Assembly (NCBI GenBank): GCA_900766825.1
Contig: CAAFWU010000049.1
Location: 1-55,660, forward strand
Reading direction: 5' to 3'
Length of the DNA stretch: 55,660 nt
Origin: Bacteroidales bacterium
GTDB taxonomy: Bacteria; Bacteroidota; Bacteroidia; Bacteroidales; Marinilabiliaceae
A program made the translations under genes and the position numbers. Under the pieces are notes generated by a model, which saw only the letters and a list, made by a program, of their open reading frames with translations, had not been told where the DNA came from and made no database searches. Below are positions 16,691 to 25,915 of this stretch, piece by piece (the stretch's first letter is position 1; every line of letters begins with the position of its first letter).

Positions 16691-17524
16691 TTATATGAAG
16701 AAATAATATAGTAGACTGATGATAGGGGCAGTGAACATAATGGCATCGAAGCGATCCAAAATGCCGCCGTGGCCAGGGAGAATGTTGCCCGAGTCCTTGA
16801 CCTGCACCGAGCGTTTGAACATGGACTCAACCAAGTCTCCGCATGTGCCAATTGTTGCAACTATTGCAGCCGCAACGATGCTAAAGATCATGCCAGCATG
16901 GAAGAAGAAGTCGCCACAGAAGGCGCATATTATCCAGCCAGCGACCATTGTTAGGATGACGCCCCCCACAAAACCTTCGATGGTCTTCTTGGGCGAGATG
17001 CGCTCGTAGAGCTTATGTTTGCCAAAGGCCACACCGCAGAGATATGCGCCCGTGTCGTTGATCCAAACCAAGATAAAGAGCCCAATGAGGGGGCGATAGT
17101 CGTAGACACCCGTCTTGAAAGCCAAAAGGTTAAAGAGAGCGAAGGGAACGCCCACATATACGCAGCCCAAAATGGTTAGGGCAATGTTGGTCATGGGGTT
17201 TGCATTGGCGCTGAAGAGTTCGACCAAGAACATAATCCAGACGAGACCAACAATTACAAGCATGAGCCTAATATCGAACCCCGTTTGGTTAACCAAGAAA
17301 CCGAGAGTAAAGGCCGCAATATTTGTGGCCAGAGCCATAAAAAAATGTGGCGACATGCCACCTGCCTTGAGCAGACGGCAGTACTCGAAGGTTGCCAAGG
17401 TGATGACCGAGGTCATAAACACCGCGTATGTGAGGGGACCGATCATGAAGGCCGCTCCGAGAACCAGAACGAACAAGATGCCTGTGATGGCCCTCTGTAT
17501 GAAACTACGCAAAAAATTGCCCAT
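16691..17524 (-). CDS. cdsA: Phosphatidate cytidylyltransferase
   Basis: 277 residues with about eight membrane segments. It makes CDP-diacylglycerol from phosphatidic acid and CTP, the precursor used by PssA. The C-terminal signature 'KRSVQVKDSGNILPGHGGILDRFDAIMF' is the CdsA fingerprint (S-x2-K-R-x..KD..PGHGG.lDR.D), and 'LVWINDTGAYLCGVAFGKHKL' and 'SPKKTIEGFVGG' are also typical. First gene of the cdsA-psd operon. Often ftsH lies upstream in Bacteroidota; here the upstream side is a 485-bp divergent region shared with pssA. Confidence 0.96.
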   Translation of the reverse strand: MGNFLRSFIQRAITGILFVLVLGAAFMIGPLTYAVFMTSVITLATFEYCRLLKAGGMSPHFFMALATNIAAFTLGFLVNQTGFDIRLMLVIVGLVWIMFLVELFSANANPMTNIALTILGCVYVGVPFALFNLLAFKTGVYDYRPLIGLFILVWINDTGAYLCGVAFGKHKLYERISPKKTIEGFVGGVILTMVAGWIICAFCGDFFFHAGMIFSIVAAAIVATIGTCGDLVESMFKRSVQVKDSGNILPGHGGILDRFDAIMFTAPIISLLYYFFI

Positions 17525-18009
17525 TGAAATACATTCGGTGTTTCGAGGGGGGAAGGGGACGACAATGAGAACCTAAGTTTTCGGGGACGGTCAAAAGACA
17601 AACGTGAACATATTTGCAAATGAGCCACAAGAAAACAAGGTTGAATGCTATGCATTATTGCGCAAAATTACTACAATAATCTCTAATTCCTATTATGAAA
17701 AAGAACAATAGGCAAAAATTTCCTCTTAACAAAATTGTTTGTCATTATTGACTATCTTTGTGTATTTTATGCGTCTAAAAAAGATTAGGTATTGAATTTG
17801 ACAGTATTGTGATGAATCTATTACGATTTGTGTACAATTTCTGCGTCAAAAAATTTAAACCAATCAAAAGAAGCGCACCCCCAAAAAGGCAAACGATACG
17901 TCTTCACAGAATTGGGAAACATTAACAGAGATTAACCCAAGGAGGTGAAAATAGGGGGGAAGAAAAAGCAACAGAAAACAAAGAGATAGTAGATATTTCA
18001 GAAAAAGCG
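17525..18009. promoter_or_regulatory. Divergent promoter region of cdsA and pssA
   Basis: 485 bases without a credible gene, AT-rich in the middle. A plus-strand TATCTTTG (17753-17760) matches the Bacteroidota -7 element and could serve pssA with a leader of about 245 nt, but no TTTG stands at the right distance. A minus-strand TAATTTTG (17670-17663) could serve cdsA, also without a clear -33. The sequence AAGGAGGTGA at 17940-17949 resembles a perfect Shine-Dalgarno but is 60 bases from the pssA start and has no usable ORF behind it. Confidence 0.35.
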
Positions 18010-18768
18010 ATGAGCATAAAAAAACACATTCCTAACACCATCACATCCCTCAATTTACTTTGTGGCGTACTCTCAGTGGCCTGTGCCTTCGACGGCCAGT
18101 TGGGCGCAGCGGGTCTGCTGATAATCATGGGTGCCGTATTCGATTTCTTCGACGGTTTTGTGGCTCGCGCACTGGGCGTTAGCAGTCCCATTGGCAAAGA
18201 GTTGGATTCGTTGGCAGACAATATTTCATTTGGCTTGGCACCAGCTGCCATATACTCCACCTACGTAAGGTGGTACGTAACGGGCAACATGAGCACCCCC
18301 TTGGCACAGATGTCTGCAACACAGATTTTGCTCACTGGGGCACCACTTATCTTGGCTGTGTTTGCAGGTTTGCGTCTGGCCAAGTTCAACATAGACACCC
18401 GACAGACCGAGAACTTTTTGGGTCTGACCACAACGGCCACGGGTCTTTTTACAGCATCACTCTTCTGGATGATGGATGGCAACGAGGAGATGTTCCACAC
18501 CTACCTGACGCCCGCAGTGGTTATTGTTATGGTTGCAATATTCTGCGCCTTGTTGGTGTCGGAGATTCCTATGTTCTCGCTCAAGATCAAACATTGGGTA
18601 CTGAAAGGCAATGAGTTGCGATTGGCTCTGCTGATTGTGGGTCTGATTAGCATCATATTGCTGGGTCTCGGTGGTTTGAGTGTGACCATATTGCTCTACA
18701 CACTCTTCTCCATTGTGGTTTGGCTTGTGGGGTTGAGAAAGGAAACAAAGGAAAGCAACGGAAACTGA
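18010..18768 (+). CDS. pssA: CDP-diacylglycerol--serine O-phosphatidyltransferase
   Basis: 252 residues, about eight membrane segments. It condenses CDP-diacylglycerol with serine to phosphatidylserine, which Psd then decarboxylates. The CDP-alcohol phosphatidyltransferase signature is complete: 'FDFFDGFVARALGVSSPIGKELDSLADNISF' (D-x2-D-G-x2-A-R-x8-G-x3-D-x3-D). The start MSIKKHIPNTITSLNLLCG is usual for the family. The stop codon overlaps the ATG of the next gene (TGATG), so the two are translationally coupled. Confidence 0.95.
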   Translation: MSIKKHIPNTITSLNLLCGVLSVACAFDGQLGAAGLLIIMGAVFDFFDGFVARALGVSSPIGKELDSLADNISFGLAPAAIYSTYVRWYVTGNMSTPLAQMSATQILLTGAPLILAVFAGLRLAKFNIDTRQTENFLGLTTTATGLFTASLFWMMDGNEEMFHTYLTPAVVIVMVAIFCALLVSEIPMFSLKIKHWVLKGNELRLALLIVGLISIILLGLGGLSVTILLYTLFSIVVWLVGLRKETKESNGN

Positions 18769-21515
18769 TGACGTCGAACATTAAACGCATAATATTCACA
18801 TCGTTGGCCATAGCTGTTGTGGTAATCACAGCTGTGGTGGCCGTATGGGTAGGTCTGACGAAACGATACAAAGCACCGTCGCCCTTGCGTTGTTTGCCAA
18901 CGTGGACCACAGCTGTGGTTCGCATGGGCGACCGAACGCCAATTGTGATGCGAGCCGACGAAGCCCACTATGGCGAGGAGCTGATGGGTTTTGTGGGCGG
19001 CTTTCGCGTTATGCTGATGGCCAGCAGAATAGACTCTCTATTTAAGGACGATGCGGTGTCGAACCCAACATTAGGCGAGCGAGACCTATATATATCGTTC
19101 AGCACCGACGCCGAGGGCAACATGACGCAGCTTACGGCCTCGTTCTGCTTGAACAACCGTATGGAGTGGCACCATGCCATGAGCGTGCTCAAGGACCGCG
19201 ACGATGTGAGTGTGCGCGATACTGTGGTTGGGGGGCATGGACTGTTTGTCTTGACACAAGAGAATGAGCCCGAACCACTCTTCTTGGCGGCAGGCGGCGG
19301 ATGTCTGTTTGCATCGCTGAGCCCCGACCTGCTCGTAAGTTTTGGCAACGACACCGTGACCACCATGAGGGACGACCCCTCGTTCTCTGTCATAGAGCGA
19401 ACGGTGACCCAAACGGCAGCCATATCGATGTACATCAACAGCCGAACGGTTCGCAAACTGTCTCGCTTGGGGTTGTCGCCAATAGAGGGCACTCTGGCAG
19501 CGGCAGTGTTCGAGGAGACCAACAGTGGGGACTGGATGGCACTGGACATGGCACTGCACGACGATGGGGTGTCGGCCGATGGTTTTGTGGTGGCCGCACG
19601 TCCATCGCTGGACATACTGCTGGCTCGTGAGTCGACATCGGCCATGAGCATAGCCCGACGCATACCCACCACCGTTAACCACTACGAACGCATTGGCGCT
19701 GGGGCACGTGGTTTGTCCTCGGCAGCCTTCACGGAGTATTTGGGGGCAGACAGTGCAGGCATAGCCTACCGAACCGAGCAGAGCGTGCTGCTTAGGCAGA
19801 CCGATGTTGACGTCGAGGCCATACTGTCTGATATATTCTGCTCCGAACTGGCACTTTGTTCCTATACCGACTCGGTGGGCGAAGCCGACTTTTTGGTTGT
19901 GGACACTCGCGGAGGCACCATGGCACAGGCTGGTCTGACCAAGGCACTAACGGCCATGCACGGTGGCACGGTGCCCATGGTTATTGGTGAGATAACACCC
20001 CGTCAGGCTATGAACAACGCTGGTGGTCGTAGGGGTCAGGGAGCGAACGTGGCTATGGGTCAGCAGGTTACAACTGACATATCGATACCAGTATATGGTG
20101 CCTTTGGCAAGAAGGACCCCCTCTTTTTTCTTAGCGAACTCTTTGAACGTCCCGTTCCCCGACTGCTCTTCTTCCGCTACGAGGATGCCATTGTGTTTGC
20201 CGACAATATGGAGACACTGCGCCGCGTGCTGGCCGACTACGTTACGGGCAACACCATGGATGGCAATGCAGACTACGCCGACATCATGGGTCACTTCGGG
20301 TCGGAGTCATCGCACTTTGTGTTTGACAGGCCTCAGGACAATGATGCGTTTGGCACAGTTTGTCAGCAGCTTACCATAGCGGGTCGTCTGCCCTACGTAA
20401 GCATCTACGCCCGCATACCCAAGCAGGGCGAACGCGATGCTAACCGCAACGAGATGTGGAAGATACGTCTGGACACCACGGTGACCACACCCCTTAGAGC
20501 CATGACCAACCACTATACGCAGCTCTCGGAATGCCTTGTTCAGGACTCGGAGGGCAAGCTCAATCTAATTGGTGCCGACGGTGTGCCACTGTGGAAACGT
20601 GCGGTAGATGGGCAAATTGTGGGTCCAATAAGTCAGGTGGATTTTTATGCCAACGGCAAGTTGCAATACCTCTTCACAACGAGTCAGTCCTTATATATAG
20701 TGGATCGATTGGGCAACGATGTGGGGGTCTTCCCCATAAAACTTAGTTCGCCATCGGTTACTGGCGTGAGCAGCACGCGCTATGGCGACGGCAGTGCCCT
20801 CCGTTTCTTTGTGGGCAGCGAGGCAGGTCCTCTGCTCTATGGACCCGACGGAGCCAAGGTTGAGGGGTGGAATGCCGCAAAGACCGAGGGTAGGCTCTGT
20901 TCGCCCGTGCGCCATATGGTTTGCAATGGCAAGGACTACATTGTCTGCGCCGACCGCTATGGCTATTACTTTCTGGACCGCCGCGGAGGTCATAGGCTAA
21001 CGCCACAGCCCGCCATTGCCCCAGGTGAGCATAGCACCATGGGTGTGAGTCCCAATGGTCGAGCCTTTGTAACGTCGACAACCGATGGTCAGGTGGCTAT
21101 GGTTGACGAAGCCACAGGTGCGGTGCACACCCTCCGCATAGACAGCATTGGTGTCGACCACTGGGGCATGCCTTTGGGCTGCGGGCTCTACATGGTGGTC
21201 AGTGGGGCCTATGCAGCTCTGGTGGACGTGAGCGGCACCGAGCCCAAGATTACGAAACGCTGGGAGACAGGTCTGACACGTGTGAACATGATGACTTGCA
21301 CCGATGAGATGGTTGCTCTCTACGACAGTGAAATCCACGAGACCCGCATCTATGCCAAGGATGGCACAGAACTCCCCTTCTCGCCCGTGACGGACACCTA
21401 CGGTTCGGTAGCTCTGTCGGAGGCCAACAAAGGGCATGCCCTGATGACGCAGCGCGCAGGTGGCGAGATTGTGCAACTGCTGCTGGAGAAGAGTTCTTTC
21501 AAACAGCAAGAGTAG
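18768..21515 (+). CDS. Large membrane-anchored protein of unknown function, coupled to pssA
   Basis: 915 residues from the ATG overlapping the pssA stop. Residues about 7-30 form one membrane helix (IIFTSLAIAVVVITAVVAVWVGL); with few basic residues before it, the rest is probably periplasmic. Residues about 40-580 have no family I can name; the end, about 590-915, has repeated short blade-like units (e.g. 'DGVPLWKRAVDGQIVGPISQVDFYANGKLQYLFTTSQSLYIVDRLGNDV') resembling a WD40/PQQ-type beta-propeller. The closest description I know is 'DUF3352-like' but this is uncertain. Coupling to pssA suggests a role tied to envelope lipids. Followed by serB after about 54 bases. Confidence 0.6.
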   Translation: MTSNIKRIIFTSLAIAVVVITAVVAVWVGLTKRYKAPSPLRCLPTWTTAVVRMGDRTPIVMRADEAHYGEELMGFVGGFRVMLMASRIDSLFKDDAVSNPTLGERDLYISFSTDAEGNMTQLTASFCLNNRMEWHHAMSVLKDRDDVSVRDTVVGGHGLFVLTQENEPEPLFLAAGGGCLFASLSPDLLVSFGNDTVTTMRDDPSFSVIERTVTQTAAISMYINSRTVRKLSRLGLSPIEGTLAAAVFEETNSGDWMALDMALHDDGVSADGFVVAARPSLDILLARESTSAMSIARRIPTTVNHYERIGAGARGLSSAAFTEYLGADSAGIAYRTEQSVLLRQTDVDVEAILSDIFCSELALCSYTDSVGEADFLVVDTRGGTMAQAGLTKALTAMHGGTVPMVIGEITPRQAMNNAGGRRGQGANVAMGQQVTTDISIPVYGAFGKKDPLFFLSELFERPVPRLLFFRYEDAIVFADNMETLRRVLADYVTGNTMDGNADYADIMGHFGSESSHFVFDRPQDNDAFGTVCQQLTIAGRLPYVSIYARIPKQGERDANRNEMWKIRLDTTVTTPLRAMTNHYTQLSECLVQDSEGKLNLIGADGVPLWKRAVDGQIVGPISQVDFYANGKLQYLFTTSQSLYIVDRLGNDVGVFPIKLSSPSVTGVSSTRYGDGSALRFFVGSEAGPLLYGPDGAKVEGWNAAKTEGRLCSPVRHMVCNGKDYIVCADRYGYYFLDRRGGHRLTPQPAIAPGEHSTMGVSPNGRAFVTSTTDGQVAMVDEATGAVHTLRIDSIGVDHWGMPLGCGLYMVVSGAYAALVDVSGTEPKITKRWETGLTRVNMMTCTDEMVALYDSEIHETRIYAKDGTELPFSPVTDTYGSVALSEANKGHALMTQRAGGEIVQLLLEKSSFKQQE

Positions 21516-21569
21516 GGAGTGGGCGCCCCCCACCCTATCATATACCCCCAAAACCGAAAACGCAGCCCC

Positions 21570-22817
21570 ATGAAAGAGAGCGAACAAGAGAACAGTAACG
21601 AGTTGATACTAATAAGCCTACAGGGCGAGGATAAGCCTGGTCTGACGAGCGAGATGACCCGCATCCTGTCCGAGCACAACGTGGACATACTGGACATAGG
21701 TCAGGCAGTGATACACAACGACCTAAGCCTTGGCATACTGATAAACATAACGGACCAGAGCGAAGACTCGGCCTCTATACTCAAAGACTTACTCTTCAAG
21801 GCCTACAGCATGGGGTTGAACATCAAGTTCCGTCCCATAGCACCAAACGACTACGAGGAGTGGGTGACACAGCAGGGCAAGGCACGCAACATAATAACGC
21901 TTATGGCCCGCAAGCTTACGGGTAGGCACATGGCCGAGGTTACTCGCATAATAAAGGAGCAGGGTCTGAACATTGACAAGATATCGCGACTGACGGGTAG
22001 GCGGTCTCTGCTGGTGGACAACAGTAACGTGATGAGCGTTGTGGAGTTCTCTGTTCGCGGCATGCCCCTGAATGTAGAGAAGCTCAAACAGGACTTCATT
22101 GAGGTGTCGAAACAGTGCGAGGTTGACATAGCATTTCAGGCCGACAACATATTCCGTCGCAACCGTCGTTTGGTATGCTTCGATATGGACTCGACCCTAA
22201 TCCAGACCGAGGTTATCGATGAGTTGGCACGTCAGGCAGGGGTATACGATCAGGTATCGGCCATAACGGCATCGGCCATGCGCGGCGAGATAGACTTCAA
22301 AGAGAGTTTCCAGCGCCGCATAAGTTTGCTTAAGGGTCTGGACGTTAGTGTGATGAAGGATATAGCGGAGCATCTGCCCCTAACGGAGGGAGCCGAGCGT
22401 CTGTTCCGCACATTAAAGAAGTCGGGCTACAAGACGGCCATATTGTCTGGTGGTTTCACCTACTTTGGCAACTACCTAAAGCAGAAGTTGGACATAGACT
22501 ATGTGTTTGCCAACGAACTGGAGGTGGGAGCAGATGGCAAGCTAACGGGTCGTCATGTGGGCGACATTGTGGACGGAGCCAAGAAAGCAGAGTTGCTTAA
22601 GTTGCTGGCTTTCAAGGAGGACATACATTTAGAGCAGTGCATTGCGGTGGGCGATGGAGCCAACGACTTGCCCATGATAAATGAGGCTGGATTGGGCATA
22701 GCCTTCCACGCCAAGCCAAAGGTTAAGGCCACAGCTCAGCACTCGATATCGCAAAACGGTTTGGACACCATACTGTACCTAATAGGCTTTAGGGATCGCG
22801 AGATAAATTTTAACTAG
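21570..22817 (+). CDS. serB: Phosphoserine phosphatase with N-terminal ACT domains
   Basis: 415 residues from the ATG at 21570; an earlier in-frame ATG at 21519 adds an unlikely Pro-rich stretch. It makes serine from phosphoserine, the last step of serine synthesis, fitting with PssA use of serine. Residues about 9-175 hold two ACT-like domains ('LILISLQGEDKPGLTSEMTRIL', 'NIITLMARKLTGRHMAEVTRII'). The HAD phosphatase core follows: 'RRLVCFDMDSTLIQTEVIDELA' (DxDST, nucleophile Asp), 'AILSGGFTYF', Lys in 'GAKKAELL', and 'CIAVGDGANDLPMI' (motif IV). Cytoplasmic. A strong terminator follows 80 bases after the TAG stop. Confidence 0.95.
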   Translation: MKESEQENSNELILISLQGEDKPGLTSEMTRILSEHNVDILDIGQAVIHNDLSLGILINITDQSEDSASILKDLLFKAYSMGLNIKFRPIAPNDYEEWVTQQGKARNIITLMARKLTGRHMAEVTRIIKEQGLNIDKISRLTGRRSLLVDNSNVMSVVEFSVRGMPLNVEKLKQDFIEVSKQCEVDIAFQADNIFRRNRRLVCFDMDSTLIQTEVIDELARQAGVYDQVSAITASAMRGEIDFKESFQRRISLLKGLDVSVMKDIAEHLPLTEGAERLFRTLKKSGYKTAILSGGFTYFGNYLKQKLDIDYVFANELEVGADGKLTGRHVGDIVDGAKKAELLKLLAFKEDIHLEQCIAVGDGANDLPMINEAGLGIAFHAKPKVKATAQHSISQNGLDTILYLIGFRDREINFN

Positions 22818-22897
22818 TCTGTACCATATTATGGTACAGCGGATACGGAACTTTGCAATACCGAACATAGAAATTGCGATTAGTAGAATTGCATTGT

Positions 22898-22937
22898 CAG
22901 CCAAATTGTCGAGAGGACAGTTTGGCTGATTTTTTTT
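22898..22937 (+). terminator. Terminator of the pssA-serB transcript
   Basis: A 13-bp stem with one G-T pair (CAGCCAAATTGTC / GACAGTTTGGCTG) and a GAGAG loop is followed by eight T. This is a textbook intrinsic terminator. Confidence 0.9.
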
Positions 22938-23281
22938 GTGTGGGCGAGGGGGGAGTAAGGGAAATGAGGTAGAGTGCTAAATTGTCAGAGCATAATAATC
23001 TTAGAAAAGAGAACCTGTATACACGGAGTGCAGCCGAACTGAAATAAAATGGTCAAATAGGGAAAGAAAAAGAATAAATTAACATTCGCGAGCAATAAGA
23101 TTTTTAAACATTGTAGAAACAAAACAATGCAATAGATTCAGAAGTTTCAAGGGGCAGAAAATAGTTGAACAGAGTGCAAACATTTTGCAACAGAACTAAG
23201 ATCCTGCATTGTAAAGGAATCGCTCGATAGAAAATCACCGAGCAGGAGAGAGCAAATGCAAAAAAAATGATCTAAAAGACC
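22938..23281. other. Gene-free region upstream of the methyltransferase
   Basis: 344 bases, AT-rich, with no ORF of note and no convincing TAnnTTTG promoter on the plus strand. It presumably holds the leader of the methyltransferase gene; I see nothing else in it. Confidence 0.4.
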
Positions 23282-25111
23282 ATGTCAGAAAAGAAAGAAT
23301 TCATATCGAAACGCAAGGGAGTAAACTTCTTAGACTTATTTGCAGGCGCAGGAGGCTTTAGCGAGGGATTTTTGCAAGCCTACACCGACGACAAATATTA
23401 CAACTTTAGGCTTGCCAGTGACATAAACGAGAATTGCGAGCTAACGCACCGCGTACGCTACAATAAAATGTTGGGACTTGACACCAAATTTATGTGTCAG
23501 GACATTATGGACGATTCTTTCTTACCAAATTTGCTCAAGGAGATAGGCAATCAGAAGATAGACGTGGTGACGGGCGGACCGAGTTGCCAATCGTTTAGTT
23601 TGGCAGGCAGACGCAAGAAATTGGACAAACGTGATGATTTGTTCTATCACTACCTTAAAGTTATTAAAGCTCTACGCCCCAAATACTTTGTAATGGAGAA
23701 CGTGAAGGGAATACTGACAAAAGACGAGGGTAGAATAAAAGAGCGCATACTGCGCGAGATTCGTTCTATAGTAGACGATGCCAAGATGAACATGCTCTTT
23801 GGATTTATGGAGAATGTTCTCAAGCCACGTATGTCATCAACACTCTACTATTGCCTCTACGTAAGGCTGTGCATGGAGAAATCGGACAACAATTTGGAGG
23901 AACAGTATGAGATTTTCTTCAACAATCTTGATCAGCAGCTGAAGGATGTGACCAAACATTTGCCCTACAGTGTGAGCAAGAGCAACGAGGACGTGAACAC
24001 TATACGTCACGGTTTGCTGTTACTAAAAATGAAGCAGCAGCGAGATGCCATTCGCAAACAGATAATCCAACTGAAAACAAGTGCACACATCGACAACGAC
24101 ACTTTTGTTGATGGCTATAATGCAATAATAGAGACCATATCGGACGAGCAGATTTTAGAGAAGACCTTGAATGCAGTGGACCATGTTGCCGAAATGGGAG
24201 GATGCACCAACGAGGCCAAGGCATTGAAAAAGTCATTGGAGATATTAACATCTACATTCGACGAATGCATAGAGTTCATTGAGGAACAATTGAATGAAGA
24301 CGAAGGCTTGCTCTCACACTTAAAGGGACTACTCCAAGAGGTCCGACTATATAACATCAAAGAACCCCTAATCCTATTGTCATCAAACTACGGCGTACCG
24401 CAAAATCGCGAACGCGTAGTATTTATTGGATGCCGAAACGACCAAAAGATAATAACCGAGATTCCAACAACTGTAAGCGAGGAGGAGAAGGTTAAGGTCT
24501 ACGAAGCCCTTTGGGATCTTAACATGGTGGGTAATGGTGACACTGCCACAACGTATAAAGTTCCCACGCTAATTCCAGAATATGAGTCTTCAAAGAAAAA
24601 ACGCAGCATTGACGGCGAACCCGACGCAGAGGGTCATTTATTCTCTGAATGGTCGAAGATGGGTCGATTGAGCCACCGCTTCACATTCGACGAAGGACCA
24701 TTCTATGTGCTAAACATGAGTGAGTTGGATCAAACGAACGCCCACCAGCACATGGACCTTTTCAATCATCAGACAAGTTTGCAAAACAATCAGGTTCGTG
24801 AGCGTTTGAGAATAATTGCGGAGCATGGAGACTATGATTTGGCCAAAGCAGAACTTAAAGCAAAAGGGCTGGAGTCTCAGAAACGCAATTACGTGGTTCT
24901 GAACCCATTGGGTCAGAGTCCAACGGTATGCACCATGCCAGACGACTTTATTCACTACTCGGCAGACAAGAGAAGCAACAATAGAAATGTACTCTTTACC
25001 CAAACGCCCGATTGGGATATAAGCAACTTGAGATCGGGACGTGAGATTGCTGAAAAGTATGGGTATTTGGACTCAAGGGGAGAAGGAACACGGTTCAATG
25101 TAATGTACTGA
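23282..25111 (+). CDS. DNA (cytosine-5) methyltransferase with large helical insertion
   Basis: 609 residues. It transfers a methyl group from SAM to cytosine in DNA. Motif I 'VNFLDLFAGAGGFSEGF', motif IV 'DVVTGGPSCQSFSLAGRR' (catalytic Cys; PSC instead of PPC), motif VI 'YFVMENVKGIL' (ENV) and motif VIII 'NYGVPQNRERVVFIGCR' are present. Between VI and VIII lie about 200 helical residues, far more than in typical enzymes. The target region is followed by 'LNPLGQSPTVCTMPDDFIHY' (motif IX region), but the C-terminal motif X (GN.VP) is not seen; the protein ends GEGTRFNVMY. No restriction endonuclease can be recognised nearby, so it may be solitary or paired with the next small ORF. Confidence 0.85.
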   Translation: MSEKKEFISKRKGVNFLDLFAGAGGFSEGFLQAYTDDKYYNFRLASDINENCELTHRVRYNKMLGLDTKFMCQDIMDDSFLPNLLKEIGNQKIDVVTGGPSCQSFSLAGRRKKLDKRDDLFYHYLKVIKALRPKYFVMENVKGILTKDEGRIKERILREIRSIVDDAKMNMLFGFMENVLKPRMSSTLYYCLYVRLCMEKSDNNLEEQYEIFFNNLDQQLKDVTKHLPYSVSKSNEDVNTIRHGLLLLKMKQQRDAIRKQIIQLKTSAHIDNDTFVDGYNAIIETISDEQILEKTLNAVDHVAEMGGCTNEAKALKKSLEILTSTFDECIEFIEEQLNEDEGLLSHLKGLLQEVRLYNIKEPLILLSSNYGVPQNRERVVFIGCRNDQKIITEIPTTVSEEEKVKVYEALWDLNMVGNGDTATTYKVPTLIPEYESSKKKRSIDGEPDAEGHLFSEWSKMGRLSHRFTFDEGPFYVLNMSELDQTNAHQHMDLFNHQTSLQNNQVRERLRIIAEHGDYDLAKAELKAKGLESQKRNYVVLNPLGQSPTVCTMPDDFIHYSADKRSNNRNVLFTQTPDWDISNLRSGREIAEKYGYLDSRGEGTRFNVMY

Positions 25112-25122
25112 ACAGTCAGAAC

Positions 25123-25488
25123 TTGTTTCTATACATCAATGAGACTGAGGATAATTTGGAGCTATGTGCAAAAAAACGGAAATACGAAGACGTGGTTGCA
25201 TGGCGACTTATGAACCTGCATCAGTGCTTACTTACCAAACATCAGGAGACATTTTGGATAGAGGTGGAGAATGTGATAAGAGATGGCGAGGAGTATTTTA
25301 GATACAAGAAAAATGAACATACTAAGAATCCAAATGTTGGTCAGTTCGACATCTTACTGGAACAAGGCGTGATAACAGTTGACCTCCTTCTGAACCGTTC
25401 AAATGGACACGGCGACACATATTCATTTAAGATAAAAAAGAAAGGAATGGAATTGCTGTTTCCAGATAGCATTACTTACGTAATATAA
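25123..25488 (+). CDS. Small unknown protein following the methyltransferase
   Basis: 121 residues if started at the TTG at 25123, 11 bases after the methyltransferase stop; the first ATG (25210) would give 92 residues. The frame is open upstream to 25054, overlapping the end of the methyltransferase in another frame, so a -1 frameshift could fuse the two. Sequence is charged, soluble, with an 'FDILLEQGVITVDLLLN' strand pair and 'DTYSFKIKKKGMELLFP' near the end. I do not recognise the family. Position suggests a restriction-modification partner or the missing C-terminal part of the methyltransferase; no PD-(D/E)xK motif is clear. Confidence 0.5.
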   Translation: MFLYINETEDNLELCAKKRKYEDVVAWRLMNLHQCLLTKHQETFWIEVENVIRDGEEYFRYKKNEHTKNPNVGQFDILLEQGVITVDLLLNRSNGHGDTYSFKIKKKGMELLFPDSITYVI

Positions 25489-25563
25489 GGCATAGGTTTA
25501 CTGCTTTGCTCTCGGTAGATTTTTCAAAAATCCGGTCGGAACCCTAATTACAATCTATTATAT

Positions 25564-25656
25564 GCTTCCCTTTCAGGGAAGCTGCGGGAGGGGGTGGGGG
25601 TATTAGTACCCAGGGTGTTACCCTGGGCTAAAGATACAGAAACCCTTTCAGGGTTT
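25564..25656. repeat. REP-like cluster of three hairpins
   Basis: In the 427-base gene-free stretch 25489-25915 there are three perfect hairpins with 3-base loops: GCTTCCCT-TTC-AGGGAAGC (25564-25582), CCCAGGGT-GTT-ACCCTGGG (25609-25627) and AAACCCT-TTC-AGGGTTT (25640-25656). The outer two share the core CCCTTTCAGGG. A G-rich stretch lies at 25584-25600. The pattern resembles REP/BIME elements mobilised by IS200-type Y1 transposases. Confidence 0.6.
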
Positions 25657-25797
25657 CGAGAATCCTTCCTTACTGTTCAATTATGCGACTACATGATAAT
25701 GAGTTTGTAAGAAAACAAATGACAATATCAACAATGACAATATTGGGGCGAAACAGTTCGACCAAAGGAAGCGATCTCAAAGCCGTACATCATCAAA

Positions 25798-25833
25798 AAA
25801 CCCCTAAGTTCCCATAAGGGAGCTTAGGGGTTT
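25798..25833 (-). terminator. Terminator of the rubrerythrin gene
   Basis: AAACCCCTAAG pairs with CTTAGGGGTTT, with further pairing inside the loop (TCCC / GGGA). On the minus strand the stem is followed by six T. It lies 82 bases beyond the rubrerythrin stop. Confidence 0.85.
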
Positions 25834-25915
25834 AAATTTGTGTTTTCATCAAGCCCAAGCATTGTTATGGTGCCGAGCTATGATGAAGAGGAAATTGCAA
25901 GAAAAAGGCTTGCTA

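Noticed and set aside
17940..17949. Shine-Dalgarno-like AAGGAGGTGA as ribosome site of pssA
   Set aside because: Sixty bases upstream of the pssA start and without a start codon at a useful distance.
22818..23281. Small RNA or tRNA gene between serB and the methyltransferase
   Set aside because: Apart from the terminator, no cloverleaf or conserved RNA structure could be seen.
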